Shown here piece after piece: positions 53,391-62,372 of a stretch of DNA of 64,000 nucleotides. The stretch is from Promicromonospora sp. Populi (GTDB lineage Bacteria > Actinomycetota > Actinomycetes > Actinomycetales > Cellulomonadaceae). A program made the translations under genes and the position numbers. The notes below the pieces were generated by a model that did no database searches, was not told the origin of the DNA, and saw nothing but the letters and a program-made list of their open reading frames with translations. Positions within the stretch are counted from its first letter, which is position 1, and the number at the start of each line of letters is the position of its first letter. Location: NCBI RefSeq assembly GCF_041081105.1, contig NZ_CP163528.1, forward strand, positions 4,092,001 to 4,156,000. The letters are read 5' to 3'.

Positions 53391-54397
53391 AGTTCACATC
53401 TGTGCTCGCGGCCGGCACGGCCGCCGTGCTCGCGCTGGGCCTGACCGCCTGCGGCTCCGGCGACGGCGGAGGCGGCGGCACCGACGGCGTGACCGTCACG
53501 ATGCTGCCCAAGAACCTGGGCAACCCGTACTTCGAGGCGTCCACCGCCGGCGCCGAGGAGGCCGCCGGGGAGCTGGGCCTCACCGTCGAGGAGGTCGGGC
53601 CCGATGCCGCCTCGCCCGACGCCCAGGTCCCGTTCATCAACACCGCCGCCCAGCAGGGCGTAAGCGCCCTGGTGGTGTCGGCGAACGACCCGACGGCGAT
53701 CGGCGACGCGCTGGAGGAGGCGCGGTCGGCGGGCACCAAGGTGGTCACGTTCGACTCGGACACCGAGCCACAGTTCCGCGACCTGTTCATCAACCAGGCG
53801 TCGCCCGAGGGCATCGCCGACAAGCAGCTCGAGCTGGTCGCGGAGCAGATCGGGGGTGCGGGGGAGATAGCGATCCTGTCGGCGTCGGCCAACGCGACCA
53901 ACCAGAACGCGTGGATCGCGCTCATGGAGGAGAGGCTCGCCTCCGACTACCCGGACATCGAGCTGGTCGAGACCGTCTACGGCGACGACGACGACCAGAC
54001 CTCGTTCGACAAGACGGCTGCGCTGCTGCAGGCGCACCCGGACCTCAAGGGGATCGTCTCGCCGACGACGGTCGGCATCGCCGCGGCGGCGCGCTACGTG
54101 TCGACGTCGGAGGCCAAGGGCGAGGTGGCGGTGACCGGCCTCGGTACACCCGACCAGATGCGCGAGTACGTCGAGGACGGCACCGTCGAGGCGTTCGCGC
54201 TGTGGAACCCGACCGACCTGGGCTACCTGGCCACCCAGGCCGCTGCTGCCCTCGCGGCGGGCGACATCACGGGCGCGGAGGGCGACACCTTCGAGGCGGG
54301 CCGGCTCGGCGAGTTCACGGTGGGGGCCGACGGCGAGGTCCTCCTGGGCGAGCCGTACGTGTTCGACGAGAGCAACATCGCGGACTTCGACTTCTGA
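53387..54397 (+). CDS. rhaS: Rhamnose-binding lipoprotein of the ABC transporter
   Basis: The 336-residue periplasmic-binding-fold protein has lipobox LTAC (Cys22), then TMLPKNLGNPYFEAS and GVSALVVSANDPTAI. A central block VVTFDSDTEPQFRDLFINQA is typical of RhaS-type binders. It captures rhamnose outside the membrane. A terminator 27 bp after the stop ends the transport operon, so the catabolic genes further right are transcribed separately. Confidence 0.85.
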   Translation: MKFTSVLAAGTAAVLALGLTACGSGDGGGGGTDGVTVTMLPKNLGNPYFEASTAGAEEAAGELGLTVEEVGPDAASPDAQVPFINTAAQQGVSALVVSANDPTAIGDALEEARSAGTKVVTFDSDTEPQFRDLFINQASPEGIADKQLELVAEQIGGAGEIAILSASANATNQNAWIALMEERLASDYPDIELVETVYGDDDDQTSFDKTAALLQAHPDLKGIVSPTTVGIAAAARYVSTSEAKGEVAVTGLGTPDQMREYVEDGTVEAFALWNPTDLGYLATQAAAALAAGDITGAEGDTFEAGRLGEFTVGADGEVLLGEPYVFDESNIADFDF

Positions 54398-54424
54398 GCT
54401 CCGGACCAGGAGAGTGACCGGAAG

Positions 54425-54448
54425 TTCACCCCCCTAGCGGGGGGTGAA
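54425..54448 (+). terminator. Terminator after rhaS
   Basis: TTCACCCCCC pairs with GGGGGGTGAA around a TAGC loop, right behind the rhaS stop. Confidence 0.75.
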
Positions 54449-54541
54449 ACCCCGGTTGGCCCGGGATCGTCGCAACTACTGTCCCGTGTTGTTTGCGCGG
54501 TTTGCGCCGGTGTGATCCGCGCTCTACACGAGGAGAAAACA

Positions 54542-56554
54542 GTGGCTCGGCATGTGGCAGCACCATCCCGACCGAACCTGAGGGCTTCGGTCGCTCGCGG
54601 AGTGGTGGGTAGGACGATCATCCTCGGCGTGGCGCCGGCGATGATGCTCGGGGGCACGCTCGCCCCGGCGGCGACGGCGCAGACCCTGGAGCACTCGCTA
54701 GAGCCCGAGAGCGCCTCGGCCCCGGTGGCCCCGCAGGACTCCGTGCTCCCCGACACCGGGACGACAGCGGCTGAGGTCCAGACCGTCGCCGTCGCCGCGG
54801 CTCCCGCGACCGAGCAGGTCACAGACGTCACGGAGGCGGCCCCTGTCTTGGCCGCCCAGGGCCCGACGGTCGCCGACGGCGAGCTGGTGCTGGACACCAC
54901 CGACACCGCCGGACGCATCGCGGGTGAGGTCGCGGCCCCCGAGGGCTTCCAGACCGTCGGCGTGCGCTGGCCCGCTGCGGTCGACGCCGCGATGCCCGAG
55001 CTGCAGGTGAGAGCCCTGGCCGCGGACGGCACCTGGGGTGGCTGGACGCACCTGGAAAGGTCCAGCGACGTGCCGGACGGCAAGCAGACGGAGTTCATCT
55101 CGGCCCCCGTCCACGTGGGCGAGGCGCTGGCGGTCCAGGTCGCCACCGTCGACGCGGCGGCGACCGTCCCGGAGGGCGTCGAGCTCTCGCTCGTGTCCTC
55201 TGACCAGGTCCGGACGGCGGCCGCGACGACGTCGGGCGCGGTCGCGGCGACGTCGGTCGCGGCGGCGGCCGTGGACGGGCCGACGATCATCACGCGCGCC
55301 GAGTGGGGCGCCGCCCCGCCGCGCGCCATCCCCGAGTGCCCGCCGGAGGGCGAGATCGGCGCGCCAGGCGTGAGCTGGGGTGCGGCGGACGGGCTCGACG
55401 CCGCCGCCGTGCACCACACGGTGAACCCCAACGACTACACGACGGTCGCCGAGGCCATGCAGCTCATCCGCAACGACCAGGCGTACCACCAGGAAACCAA
55501 CGGCTGGTGCGACATCGGCTACAACTTCCTGGTCGACAAGTGGGGCAACATCTACGAGGGCGCCCAGGGCAGCATCGACGCCCCGATCATCGGTGCGCAC
55601 ACCGGTGGCTTCAACACGCGGACCGTCGGCGTCTCGATGGTCGGCACCTACACGACCGAGGCGCCGTCCGCGGCGCAGATGGACAGCGTCGCGAACATCA
55701 TCGGCTACCGGCTGTCGCGGTACTCCGTCGACCCGGACGAGTCGGCGACGTTCACCTCGGCGGGCCTCACTGCCGGCGGTCGGTACCCCGCGGGTCAGCA
55801 GGTCGTGCTGCCCCGCGTCTTCGGGCACCGGGACACGCACCAGACCGAGTGCCCGGGTATCCTCGCCTACCCGCAGCTCGTCAGCATCCAGGATCGGGCA
55901 GCGGAGTACGCGGAGCAGTACGTCGCGGAGAAGTACACGAACCTCGTCCAGGCGGCCTACCTGGACAGCCTCGGGCGCGAGGCCACCGCCGCCGAGATCG
56001 CGGCCTGGGAGTACAAGGTCTCGGTGCAGGGCGCCGGGGTACTCGCCGACGGTCTCGAGAACTCGGACAAGTACCGCACGGCACGGATCGTCTCGGCCTA
56101 CGAGGGCACGCTCGGTTACACACCGTCGTCCGCGCAGGTGTCCACCCACCTGACCGCCATCAAGAACAGGACGCGGACCGTCGACGGCATCGAGCCCTTC
56201 CTGCTCGGGAACCCCGTGTACTACAGCCACGTGGGCGGCACCGACACGGCGTACGTGACCGCGCTCTACCTGCACATCCTGGGCCGTACGCCGACGGCTG
56301 CCCAGCTCGACCACTGGACGACGCGGCTGCCCACCCTGGGTCGCCCGGCCGTCGTCAAGCAGCTCTGGGACAACCCGCAGGCGGTGCGGGCGCGGGTGGT
56401 GGCGACGTACCAGCACTACCTGGGCGTCACCCCGACCAGCGCCCAGGTGGAGGTCTGGGTGGGGCGGATCACCTCGGGCCAGAGCCCGGCGGCATTGCGC
56501 CGCGCCATCATGGTGACCGGCAAGTACCTCGCCTACGCCGACTCGCGGTACTGA
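54542..56554 (+). CDS. Secreted N-acetylmuramoyl-L-alanine amidase (PGRP type) with DUF4214 repeats
   Basis: The 670-residue protein starts at GTG 54542 with GAGGAG. It has a signal peptide (ending near TATAQ), a Pro/Ala-rich region and a beta-rich domain (about 115-220). A PGRP/Amidase_2 domain spans about 245-450, with IITRAEWGAAPP, zinc-ligand His in AVHHTVNPN, and GHRDTHQTECPG carrying the second His and Cys. Two DUF4214-like modules follow (about 470-530 and 570-633; AAYLDSLGREATAAEIAAW and LYLHILGRTPTAAQL). It should cut peptide from muramic acid in the wall. It sits between the two rhamnose operons with its own terminator. Confidence 0.85.
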   Translation: MARHVAAPSRPNLRASVARGVVGRTIILGVAPAMMLGGTLAPAATAQTLEHSLEPESASAPVAPQDSVLPDTGTTAAEVQTVAVAAAPATEQVTDVTEAAPVLAAQGPTVADGELVLDTTDTAGRIAGEVAAPEGFQTVGVRWPAAVDAAMPELQVRALAADGTWGGWTHLERSSDVPDGKQTEFISAPVHVGEALAVQVATVDAAATVPEGVELSLVSSDQVRTAAATTSGAVAATSVAAAAVDGPTIITRAEWGAAPPRAIPECPPEGEIGAPGVSWGAADGLDAAAVHHTVNPNDYTTVAEAMQLIRNDQAYHQETNGWCDIGYNFLVDKWGNIYEGAQGSIDAPIIGAHTGGFNTRTVGVSMVGTYTTEAPSAAQMDSVANIIGYRLSRYSVDPDESATFTSAGLTAGGRYPAGQQVVLPRVFGHRDTHQTECPGILAYPQLVSIQDRAAEYAEQYVAEKYTNLVQAAYLDSLGREATAAEIAAWEYKVSVQGAGVLADGLENSDKYRTARIVSAYEGTLGYTPSSAQVSTHLTAIKNRTRTVDGIEPFLLGNPVYYSHVGGTDTAYVTALYLHILGRTPTAAQLDHWTTRLPTLGRPAVVKQLWDNPQAVRARVVATYQHYLGVTPTSAQVEVWVGRITSGQSPAALRRAIMVTGKYLAYADSRY

Positions 56555-56577
56555 TCCCCCGGGGATCCTGCCCGGCG

Positions 56578-56617
56578 CGTCAGGTGGTCGGTGGCGCAAG
56601 CTGCCGACCACCTGACG
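56578..56617 (+). terminator. Terminator after the amidase gene
   Basis: CGTCAGGTGGTCGG pairs over 14 bp with CCGACCACCTGACG, loop 12 bases, followed by TTTGT. Confidence 0.8.
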
Positions 56618-56647
56618 TTTGTCGATCAAGCAGCGGTGAACCGGTGC

Positions 56648-56676
56648 TTGACCACTTGGCGGTGTCGGAATAGGGT
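56648..56676 (+). promoter_or_regulatory. Promoter of the rhaI-rhaD operon
   Basis: TTGACC (56648-56653) and TAGGGT (56671-56676) are separated by 17 bp. The LacI operator begins six bases after the -10 box. Confidence 0.65.
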
Positions 56677-56681
56677 CGCTG

Positions 56682-56693
56682 TGAATCGTTTCA
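56682..56693. promoter_or_regulatory. LacI operator TGAATCGTTTCA before rhaI
   Basis: The inverted TGAA-N4-TTCA site covers the expected transcription start. It is nearly the same as the site at the LacI gene (47973-47984). Confidence 0.7.
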
Positions 56694-56728
56694 AGATGCA
56701 CGAGGGTGTGCGGAGAGGAAAGGACGCC

Positions 56729-57904
56729 ATGGCGGCATCCACCCGTGTCGAGGCGGCCAGGTCCGCGCTCCAGCAGCAGACGATCGAGCTGCCGTCGTGG
56801 GCGTTCGGCAACTCGGGCACGAGGTTCAAGGTCTTCGGCCAGCCGGGTGTGCCGCGTGACCCGTTCGAGAAGATCGCCGACGCCGCCCAGGTGCACCGGT
56901 ACACCGGCGTCGCGCCGCGTGTCAGCCTGCACATCCCCTGGGACCTCGTCGACGACTTCGCCGGTCTCTCGCGGCACGCCGAGGACCTGGGCGTGCGGAT
57001 CGGCATGATCAACTCGAACGTCTTCCAGGACGACGACTTCATGCTGGGCTCGCTCGCACACCCGGACCCCCGGATCCGCCAGAAGGCGGTGGACCACCAC
57101 AAGCAGTGCATCGACGTCATGCGCGCCACGGGCTCCACCGACCTCAAGGTCTGGCTCTCGGACGGGCTCAACTACCCCGGCCAGGACTCGATCCGGGCGC
57201 GCCAGGACCGGATCGCCGAGTCGCTGAGCAAGATCTACGCCGCGCTCGACGACGACCAGCACCTGGTGCTCGAGTACAAGCTCTTCGAGCCCGCGTTCTA
57301 CGTCACCGACGTCCCGGACTGGGGCACGGCCCTGCTGCACGTCCTCGCGCTGGGCGACCGGGCGAAGGTTGTGCTCGACACGGGCCACCACGCCCCCGGC
57401 ACCAACATCGAGTTCATCGTGGCGCAGCTGCTGCGCCAGGGCCGGCTCGGCGCGTTCGACTTCAACAGCCGGTTCTACGCCGACGACGACCTCATGGTCG
57501 GCGCCGCGGACCCGTTCCAGCTCTTCCGGATCATGCACGAGATCGTGTCCGCCGGGGCCCACGCCCCGGACAGCGGGGTCAACTTCATGCTCGACCAGTG
57601 CCACAACATCGAGCCGAAGATCCCCGCCCAGATCCGGTCGGTCATGAACGTCCAGGAGGCGACGGCGAAGGCGCTGCTCGTCGACGTCGAGGCGCTCACC
57701 GCCGCGCAGCTTTCCGGCGACGTGCTCGGCGCACACGCCGTGCTCATGGACGCGTACAACACGGACGTGCGCCCGCTCGTCGCGCAGGTGCGCGAGACCC
57801 TGGGCCTGGCCCCGGACCCGATCACCGCCTTCAAGGCGTCGGGTTATGCCGAGAAGATCGCCGACGAACGCGTCGGTGGCGCGCAGGCGGGATGGGGAGC
57901 ATGA
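56729..57904 (+). CDS. rhaI: L-rhamnose isomerase
   Basis: The 391-residue TIM-barrel isomerase matches the RhaI type found in actinobacteria and rhizobia. It has RVSLHIPWDLVDDF, GMINSNVFQDDDFMLGSL, the metal-site DTGHHAPGTNIEFIVAQL and FDFNSRFYADDDLMVG. It converts L-rhamnose to L-rhamnulose. ATG 56729 has GAGAGGAAAGGA. The stop overlaps the rhaD start (ATGA). Confidence 0.9.
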   Translation: MAASTRVEAARSALQQQTIELPSWAFGNSGTRFKVFGQPGVPRDPFEKIADAAQVHRYTGVAPRVSLHIPWDLVDDFAGLSRHAEDLGVRIGMINSNVFQDDDFMLGSLAHPDPRIRQKAVDHHKQCIDVMRATGSTDLKVWLSDGLNYPGQDSIRARQDRIAESLSKIYAALDDDQHLVLEYKLFEPAFYVTDVPDWGTALLHVLALGDRAKVVLDTGHHAPGTNIEFIVAQLLRQGRLGAFDFNSRFYADDDLMVGAADPFQLFRIMHEIVSAGAHAPDSGVNFMLDQCHNIEPKIPAQIRSVMNVQEATAKALLVDVEALTAAQLSGDVLGAHAVLMDAYNTDVRPLVAQVRETLGLAPDPITAFKASGYAEKIADERVGGAQAGWGA

Positions 57905-59961
57905 CCGACGTCGTTCAGGAGCTGGTGGAACGGTCGAACCGGCTCGGTGCCGACCCAAGGAACACCAACTACGCGGGCGGCAACACGTCCGCGAAGGGGA
58001 TCGCTACCGATCCCGTGACGGGCGATCCCGTGGAGCTGCTGTGGGTCAAGGGCTCGGGTGGCGACCTCGGCACGCTGCGACCCGAGGGCCTGGCCGTGCT
58101 CCGGCTCGACCGCATGCGGGCCCTCACGGACGTCTACCCGGGCGAGGGGCGCGAGGACGAGATGGTCGCCGCGTTCGACTACTGCCTGCACGGCAAGGGC
58201 GGCGCGGCGCCGTCGATCGACACGGCGATGCACGGCCTGATCGACGCCGTCCACGTGGACCACCTGCACCCCGACTCGGGGATCGCGGTGGCCGCTGCGG
58301 CCGACGGCGCGGCGCTCACCCGGGAGATCTTCGGCGACGAGGTCGTGTGGGTGCCGTGGCGCCGCCCCGGCTTCCAGCTCGGCCTCGACATCGCGGCCAT
58401 CGAGGCCGAGAACCCGCAGGCGGTCGGCTGCATCCTCGGCGGGCACGGCATCACCGCCTGGGGTGACACGTCGGCGGAGGCGGAGGAGCGGTCGCTCGGG
58501 ATCATCCGGCGGGCGGAAGAGTTCATCGCGGCCCGTGCCGCGGCCCGGGACACCCACCCGTTCGGCGTCGTGCGGCAGGGCTACGAGCCTTTGCCCGACG
58601 ACGAGCGGCGGGCTCGTGCGGCGGCGCTCGCGCCGGTGATCCGGGGCCTGGCGAGCTTCGACGCCCCGCAGGTCGGCCACTTCACCGACTCCGAGCCGGT
58701 GCTGGACTTCCTGGCTCGTGAGCGCCTGGTGGCGCTCGCCGCGCTCGGCACGTCGTGCCCCGACCACTTCCTCCGCACCAAGGTGAAGCCGCTGGTGGTC
58801 GACGTCCCGCCGTCGGCCGGGGTGGAGGAGATCGTGGCCGCGCTACGCGCGGCGCACGAGGCGTACCGCGCGGACTACGCGGCCTACTACGAGCGCGGCG
58901 CGGCGGCCGCGCGGGCCCGCGGTGAGGAGCCGCCGGCGATGCGCGGCGCCGATCCGGCGATCGTCCTGGTCCCGGGGGTCGGTCTGTTCTCGTACGGGCG
59001 GAACAAGCAGACGGCCCGTGTGGCCGGCGAGTTCTACGTGAACGCGATCAACGTGATGCGGGGCGCGGAGACCATCTCCACGTACGCACCCATCGCGGAG
59101 GAGGAGAAGTTCCGCATCGAGTACTGGGCCCTGGAGGAGGCGAAGCTCGCGCGGATGCCCACGCCAAAGCCGCTGGCGACGCGGGTGGCCCTGGTGACCG
59201 GGGCGGCGTCGGGCATCGGCAAGGCGATAGCGACGCGGCTGGCGGCCGAGGGGGCGTGCGTGGTGGTCGCCGACCTGGACGCCGGGAAGGCCGCTGCGGT
59301 GGCGGCGGAGCTCGGCTCGTCCGACGTCGCGATCGGGGTGGCGATGGACGTTTCCTCCGAGGCGGCGGTGCGGGCCGGGGTGCGGGAGGCCGTGCTGGCG
59401 TTCGGCGGGGTTGACCTCGTGGTGAACAACGCCGGCCTGTCCCTGTCCCGGTCGCTGTTCGACACCACCGAGGCCGACTGGGACCTGCAGCACAACGTCA
59501 TGGCCAAGGGGTCGTTCCTGGTTTCACGTGAAGCGGCGCGGGTGCTGGTGGACCAGGGCCTGGGCGGCGACATCGTCTACATCTCCTCGAAGAACTCCGT
59601 GTTCGCCGGGCCCAACAACATCGCCTACTCCGCTACCAAGGCCGACCAGGCGCACCAGGTGCGGCTCCTGGCCGCCGAGCTCGGCGCGCACGGGATCCGA
59701 GTGAACGGCGTGAACCCCGACGGGGTGGTGCGCGGGTCCGGCATCTTCGCCGGCGGGTGGGGCGCGCAGCGCGCCGCCGTCTACGGCGTGCTGGAGGCGG
59801 AGCTCGGCGAGTTCTACGCGCAGCGCACCCTGCTCAAGCGCGAGGTGCTGCCCGAGAACGTCGCGGCCGCCGTGTTCGCGCTGTGCACCGCCGACTTCTC
59901 GCACACCACCGGTCTGCACGTGCCCGTCGACGCGGGCGTGGCGGCGGCGTTCCTGCGGTGA
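57901..59961 (+). CDS. rhaD: Bifunctional rhamnulose-1-phosphate aldolase/alcohol dehydrogenase
   Basis: The 686-residue fusion has an N-terminal class II aldolase domain (about 1-410) with NTNYAGGNTSAKG, WVKGSGGDLGTL and the metal-site pair HVDHLHPDS and GGHGITAWG. The C-terminal short-chain dehydrogenase domain (about 420-686) has VTGAASGIG, NNAG, ISSKNS and the Tyr-Lys pair AYSATKADQ. It splits rhamnulose 1-phosphate to dihydroxyacetone phosphate and lactaldehyde and then oxidises or reduces lactaldehyde. This fused form is typical of actinobacteria and Bacteroidota-type rhamnose loci. Confidence 0.9.
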   Translation: MTDVVQELVERSNRLGADPRNTNYAGGNTSAKGIATDPVTGDPVELLWVKGSGGDLGTLRPEGLAVLRLDRMRALTDVYPGEGREDEMVAAFDYCLHGKGGAAPSIDTAMHGLIDAVHVDHLHPDSGIAVAAAADGAALTREIFGDEVVWVPWRRPGFQLGLDIAAIEAENPQAVGCILGGHGITAWGDTSAEAEERSLGIIRRAEEFIAARAAARDTHPFGVVRQGYEPLPDDERRARAAALAPVIRGLASFDAPQVGHFTDSEPVLDFLARERLVALAALGTSCPDHFLRTKVKPLVVDVPPSAGVEEIVAALRAAHEAYRADYAAYYERGAAAARARGEEPPAMRGADPAIVLVPGVGLFSYGRNKQTARVAGEFYVNAINVMRGAETISTYAPIAEEEKFRIEYWALEEAKLARMPTPKPLATRVALVTGAASGIGKAIATRLAAEGACVVVADLDAGKAAAVAAELGSSDVAIGVAMDVSSEAAVRAGVREAVLAFGGVDLVVNNAGLSLSRSLFDTTEADWDLQHNVMAKGSFLVSREAARVLVDQGLGGDIVYISSKNSVFAGPNNIAYSATKADQAHQVRLLAAELGAHGIRVNGVNPDGVVRGSGIFAGGWGAQRAAVYGVLEAELGEFYAQRTLLKREVLPENVAAAVFALCTADFSHTTGLHVPVDAGVAAAFLR

Positions 59962-59986
59962 GCGAGACGGGCGGGCCCCTCGGATC

Positions 59987-60039
59987 GACCATGCAGTTGC
60001 TGCCAGAACGGGTAGGGGTTTGGCAGCAACTGCATGGTC
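59987..60039. terminator. Perfect 19-bp hairpin between rhaD and rhaB
   Basis: GACCATGCAGTTGCTGCCA (59987-60005) pairs exactly with 60021-60039; the loop is 15 bases. It lies inside the operon, 17 bp before the rhaB start, so it could attenuate or process the message rather than end it. Confidence 0.65.
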
Positions 60040-60055
60040 AATCGGACGTGGACCG

Positions 60056-61642
60056 ATGAGTCCCGCGTTCGTCGCAGTTGATCTGGGGGCGACCAGTGGG
60101 CGCGTGATGCTCGGGGTCGTCCACGGGTCTACTGGGCCGGAGCGGGGGCCGCGCTCGGGGCCGACGCCGGCGGGTGGCCCGCGGATCGAGCTCGTCGAGT
60201 GCGCGCGGTTTCCAAACGGACCCCGGCGGGACGCCGCCGGCGCGCTCCGGTGGGACGTGCGCGCGCTGTGGCGGGCAGTGCTGGACGGCCTGCGGTCCGC
60301 CGCCGACGTCGCACACGAGCGGGGCGCCGAGATCCGCGGCATCGGCGTCGACTCGTGGGCCGTCGACCACGCCCTCCTCGATGCGGCCGGCGACCTCGTC
60401 GCGGACCCGTTCAGCTACCGCGACCCGCGCACGGACGGAGTTCCCGACGAGGTGTACCGGCGTACCCCGTTCGCCGACCACTACGCGGTCAACGGGCTGC
60501 AGCACCTGCCGTTCACCACGGAGTTCCAGCTCGTCGCGGGGCGTGCAGACCCGGACTGGGCGCGGGCCCGGCACGTGCTGCTGATCCCCGACCTGATCAC
60601 GTACTGGCTCACGGGCCGCCGCGTCGCCGAGGTGACCAACGCGTCCACGACGGGGCTGCTCGACGCGCGCTCGCGCACCTGGTCGGCCGACCTCCTGGAC
60701 CGGCTCGCGGCGCACTACCCCGCGCTCGCCCGGCTCCGCGGCCGGCTGCCGGAGCTGGTCGAGCCGGGCGCCGTCGTCGGACCGATCCTCCCGGAAGTAC
60801 GGGAGGCGACCGGGCTGGGCGAGGTGCCGGTGCTCGCGGTCGCCTCGCACGACACGGCCTCCGCCGTGGCGGCGACCCCGCTCGGGGAGGTGGCCGTTCC
60901 GCTCGGGGACGCGGCGACCCCGCTCGGGGAGGCGGGCAGGCCGAGCGGGGGCGTCGGGGCGTACATCTCCTCAGGTACCTGGTCGCTCGTCGGGCTGGAG
61001 CTGCCCGCCCCCGTGCTGACGGCGGCCAGTCGCGCGGCGAACTTCACCAACGAGCTCGGGCTCGACGGGACGGTGCGGTACCTGCGCAACGTGATGGGCC
61101 TGTGGGTGCTCGACGAGTGCGTCCGAGCCTGGGCGTCGGACGACGGCGCGCCCGTGGACCTGTCCGGCCTGCTCACCGCGGCCGCCGGCGAGCCCGGTGG
61201 CCGCTGCCTCATCGACGTCGACGGCGACGAGTTCCTCGCCCCGGGCGACATGCCGCGCCGGGTGGCCGACGCCGCGGCCCGCCTCGGAGCCGGCCTCCCC
61301 GCCACACGGCCGGCCCTGGTCCGCGTGATCCTCGACAGCCTCGCGGCGGCCTCCGCACGCGCGATCTCGGAGGCATCGTCGCTGGCAGGCGTGGTTGTGG
61401 CCGCCGTGCACGTCGTGGGCGGCGGCTCGCGGAACGAGCTGCTGTGCCGGCTCACGGCCGACGCGACGGGCCTGCCGGTCATCGCGGGCCCGGTCGAGGC
61501 CACCGCCCTCGGGAACGTGCTGGTCCAAGCGCGGGCCGCGGGTGTGGTGCCAGGGCGCGACGGCGGCGTCGCCGACCTGGCCGCGCTCCGTGATGTGGTG
61601 CGTGCGAGCAGCACCCTGCGCCGCTACGACCCGACGCCGTGA
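60056..61642 (+). CDS. rhaB: Rhamnulokinase
   Basis: The 528-residue FGGY kinase has FVAVDLGATSGRVMLG, the catalytic-base segment GIGVDSWAVDH, SYRDPRTDGV, the ATP-domain block ISSGTWSLVG and VVGGGSRNELLC. It phosphorylates L-rhamnulose at C1. Start ATG 60056 has only a weak ribosome site behind the hairpin. Near residues 275-295 it carries three heptad repeats (PLGEVAV, PLGDAAT, PLGEAGR) encoded by an exact 21-bp tandem repeat, an insert not expected in the family. Confidence 0.88.
   Translation: MSPAFVAVDLGATSGRVMLGVVHGSTGPERGPRSGPTPAGGPRIELVECARFPNGPRRDAAGALRWDVRALWRAVLDGLRSAADVAHERGAEIRGIGVDSWAVDHALLDAAGDLVADPFSYRDPRTDGVPDEVYRRTPFADHYAVNGLQHLPFTTEFQLVAGRADPDWARARHVLLIPDLITYWLTGRRVAEVTNASTTGLLDARSRTWSADLLDRLAAHYPALARLRGRLPELVEPGAVVGPILPEVREATGLGEVPVLAVASHDTASAVAATPLGEVAVPLGDAATPLGEAGRPSGGVGAYISSGTWSLVGLELPAPVLTAASRAANFTNELGLDGTVRYLRNVMGLWVLDECVRAWASDDGAPVDLSGLLTAAAGEPGGRCLIDVDGDEFLAPGDMPRRVADAAARLGAGLPATRPALVRVILDSLAAASARAISEASSLAGVVVAAVHVVGGGSRNELLCRLTADATGLPVIAGPVEATALGNVLVQARAAGVVPGRDGGVADLAALRDVVRASSTLRRYDPTP
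60878..60940. repeat. Three 21-bp tandem units inside rhaB
   Basis: CCGCTCGGGGA recurs at 60878, 60899 and 60920, giving PLG(E/D) heptads in frame. It lies in the loop before the ATP-binding ISSGTW block. Confidence 0.75.
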
Positions 61643-61757
61643 CCTGCCTGCCGTGAACCGATCCTGTCGCTCGTGCGGATACATGAGTGACAGTGGGTTC
61701 CGACGGTCAGGGAGACACGATGCAAGCAAAGAAGAAGACGTGGGACGGGGCGGCGCC

Positions 61758-62372
61758 ATGACGGCGGCCGCGGAGCTGGTGGGTACCGACTTCGCATCCG
61801 AGGTGGAGCGGACCGACGCCCAGCTCATCGCGTTGTCCATGCACGAGCCGGAGGACTTCGCGGCCGTCTACGGGCGCCACGCGCGGACCGTCCATCGGTA
61901 CGCGTACCGCCGCGTGGGTCCGGAGCACGCCGACGACGTGGTGGCGGAGACGTTCGTGGCGGCCTTCCGTCGTCGGGCCTCCTACGACCTGAGCCTGCCG
62001 GATGCCAGGCCGTGGCTGCTCGGGATCGCGACCAGGGAGATCGCCCAGTTCCGCCGGGCGGAGGAGACCCGGTACCGGGCCACGGCGCGGTTGGTGACGG
62101 CACTCCCCGAGGACGGTCTCGCCGATCTGGCGACGACCAACGTTGCCGCCCGGGCCGCCGGGAGCGCGCTCGGCAAGGCACTCGGCGGCCTGCGACCCGG
62201 CGACCGGGACGTGCTGCTGCTCTGGGCGTGGGGTGACCTCAGCTACGAGGAGATCGCCACGACTCTCGACATCAAGAAGGGCACGGTCCGGTCTCGGCTG
62301 CACCGGGCACGCAAGCTGGTCCGCGCGGCACTTCCGGGCGGACTCTGGGACGAAGAGGAGGACGGGCGATGA
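61758..62372 (+). CDS. ECF-subfamily RNA polymerase sigma factor
   Basis: The 204-residue protein has sigma region 2 (DFAAVYGRHARTVHRYAYRR, then DVVAETFVAAFRR) and region 4 (LRPGDRDVLLLWAWGDLSY and IKKGTVRSRLHRARKL). It lacks a C-terminal SnoaL domain. ATG 61758 is taken as the start; an in-frame ATG at 61683 is possible. The stop overlaps the following membrane-protein gene (ATGA), whose product probably acts as anti-sigma or as a target. The signal is unknown. Confidence 0.85.
   Translation: MTAAAELVGTDFASEVERTDAQLIALSMHEPEDFAAVYGRHARTVHRYAYRRVGPEHADDVVAETFVAAFRRRASYDLSLPDARPWLLGIATREIAQFRRAEETRYRATARLVTALPEDGLADLATTNVAARAAGSALGKALGGLRPGDRDVLLLWAWGDLSYEEIATTLDIKKGTVRSRLHRARKLVRAALPGGLWDEEEDGR

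Noticed and set aside
54698..57958. A 1086-codon open frame opposite the amidase and rhaI genes
   Set aside because: It spans two unrelated sense genes with intact domains and shows only Arg/Val/Gly-rich translation.
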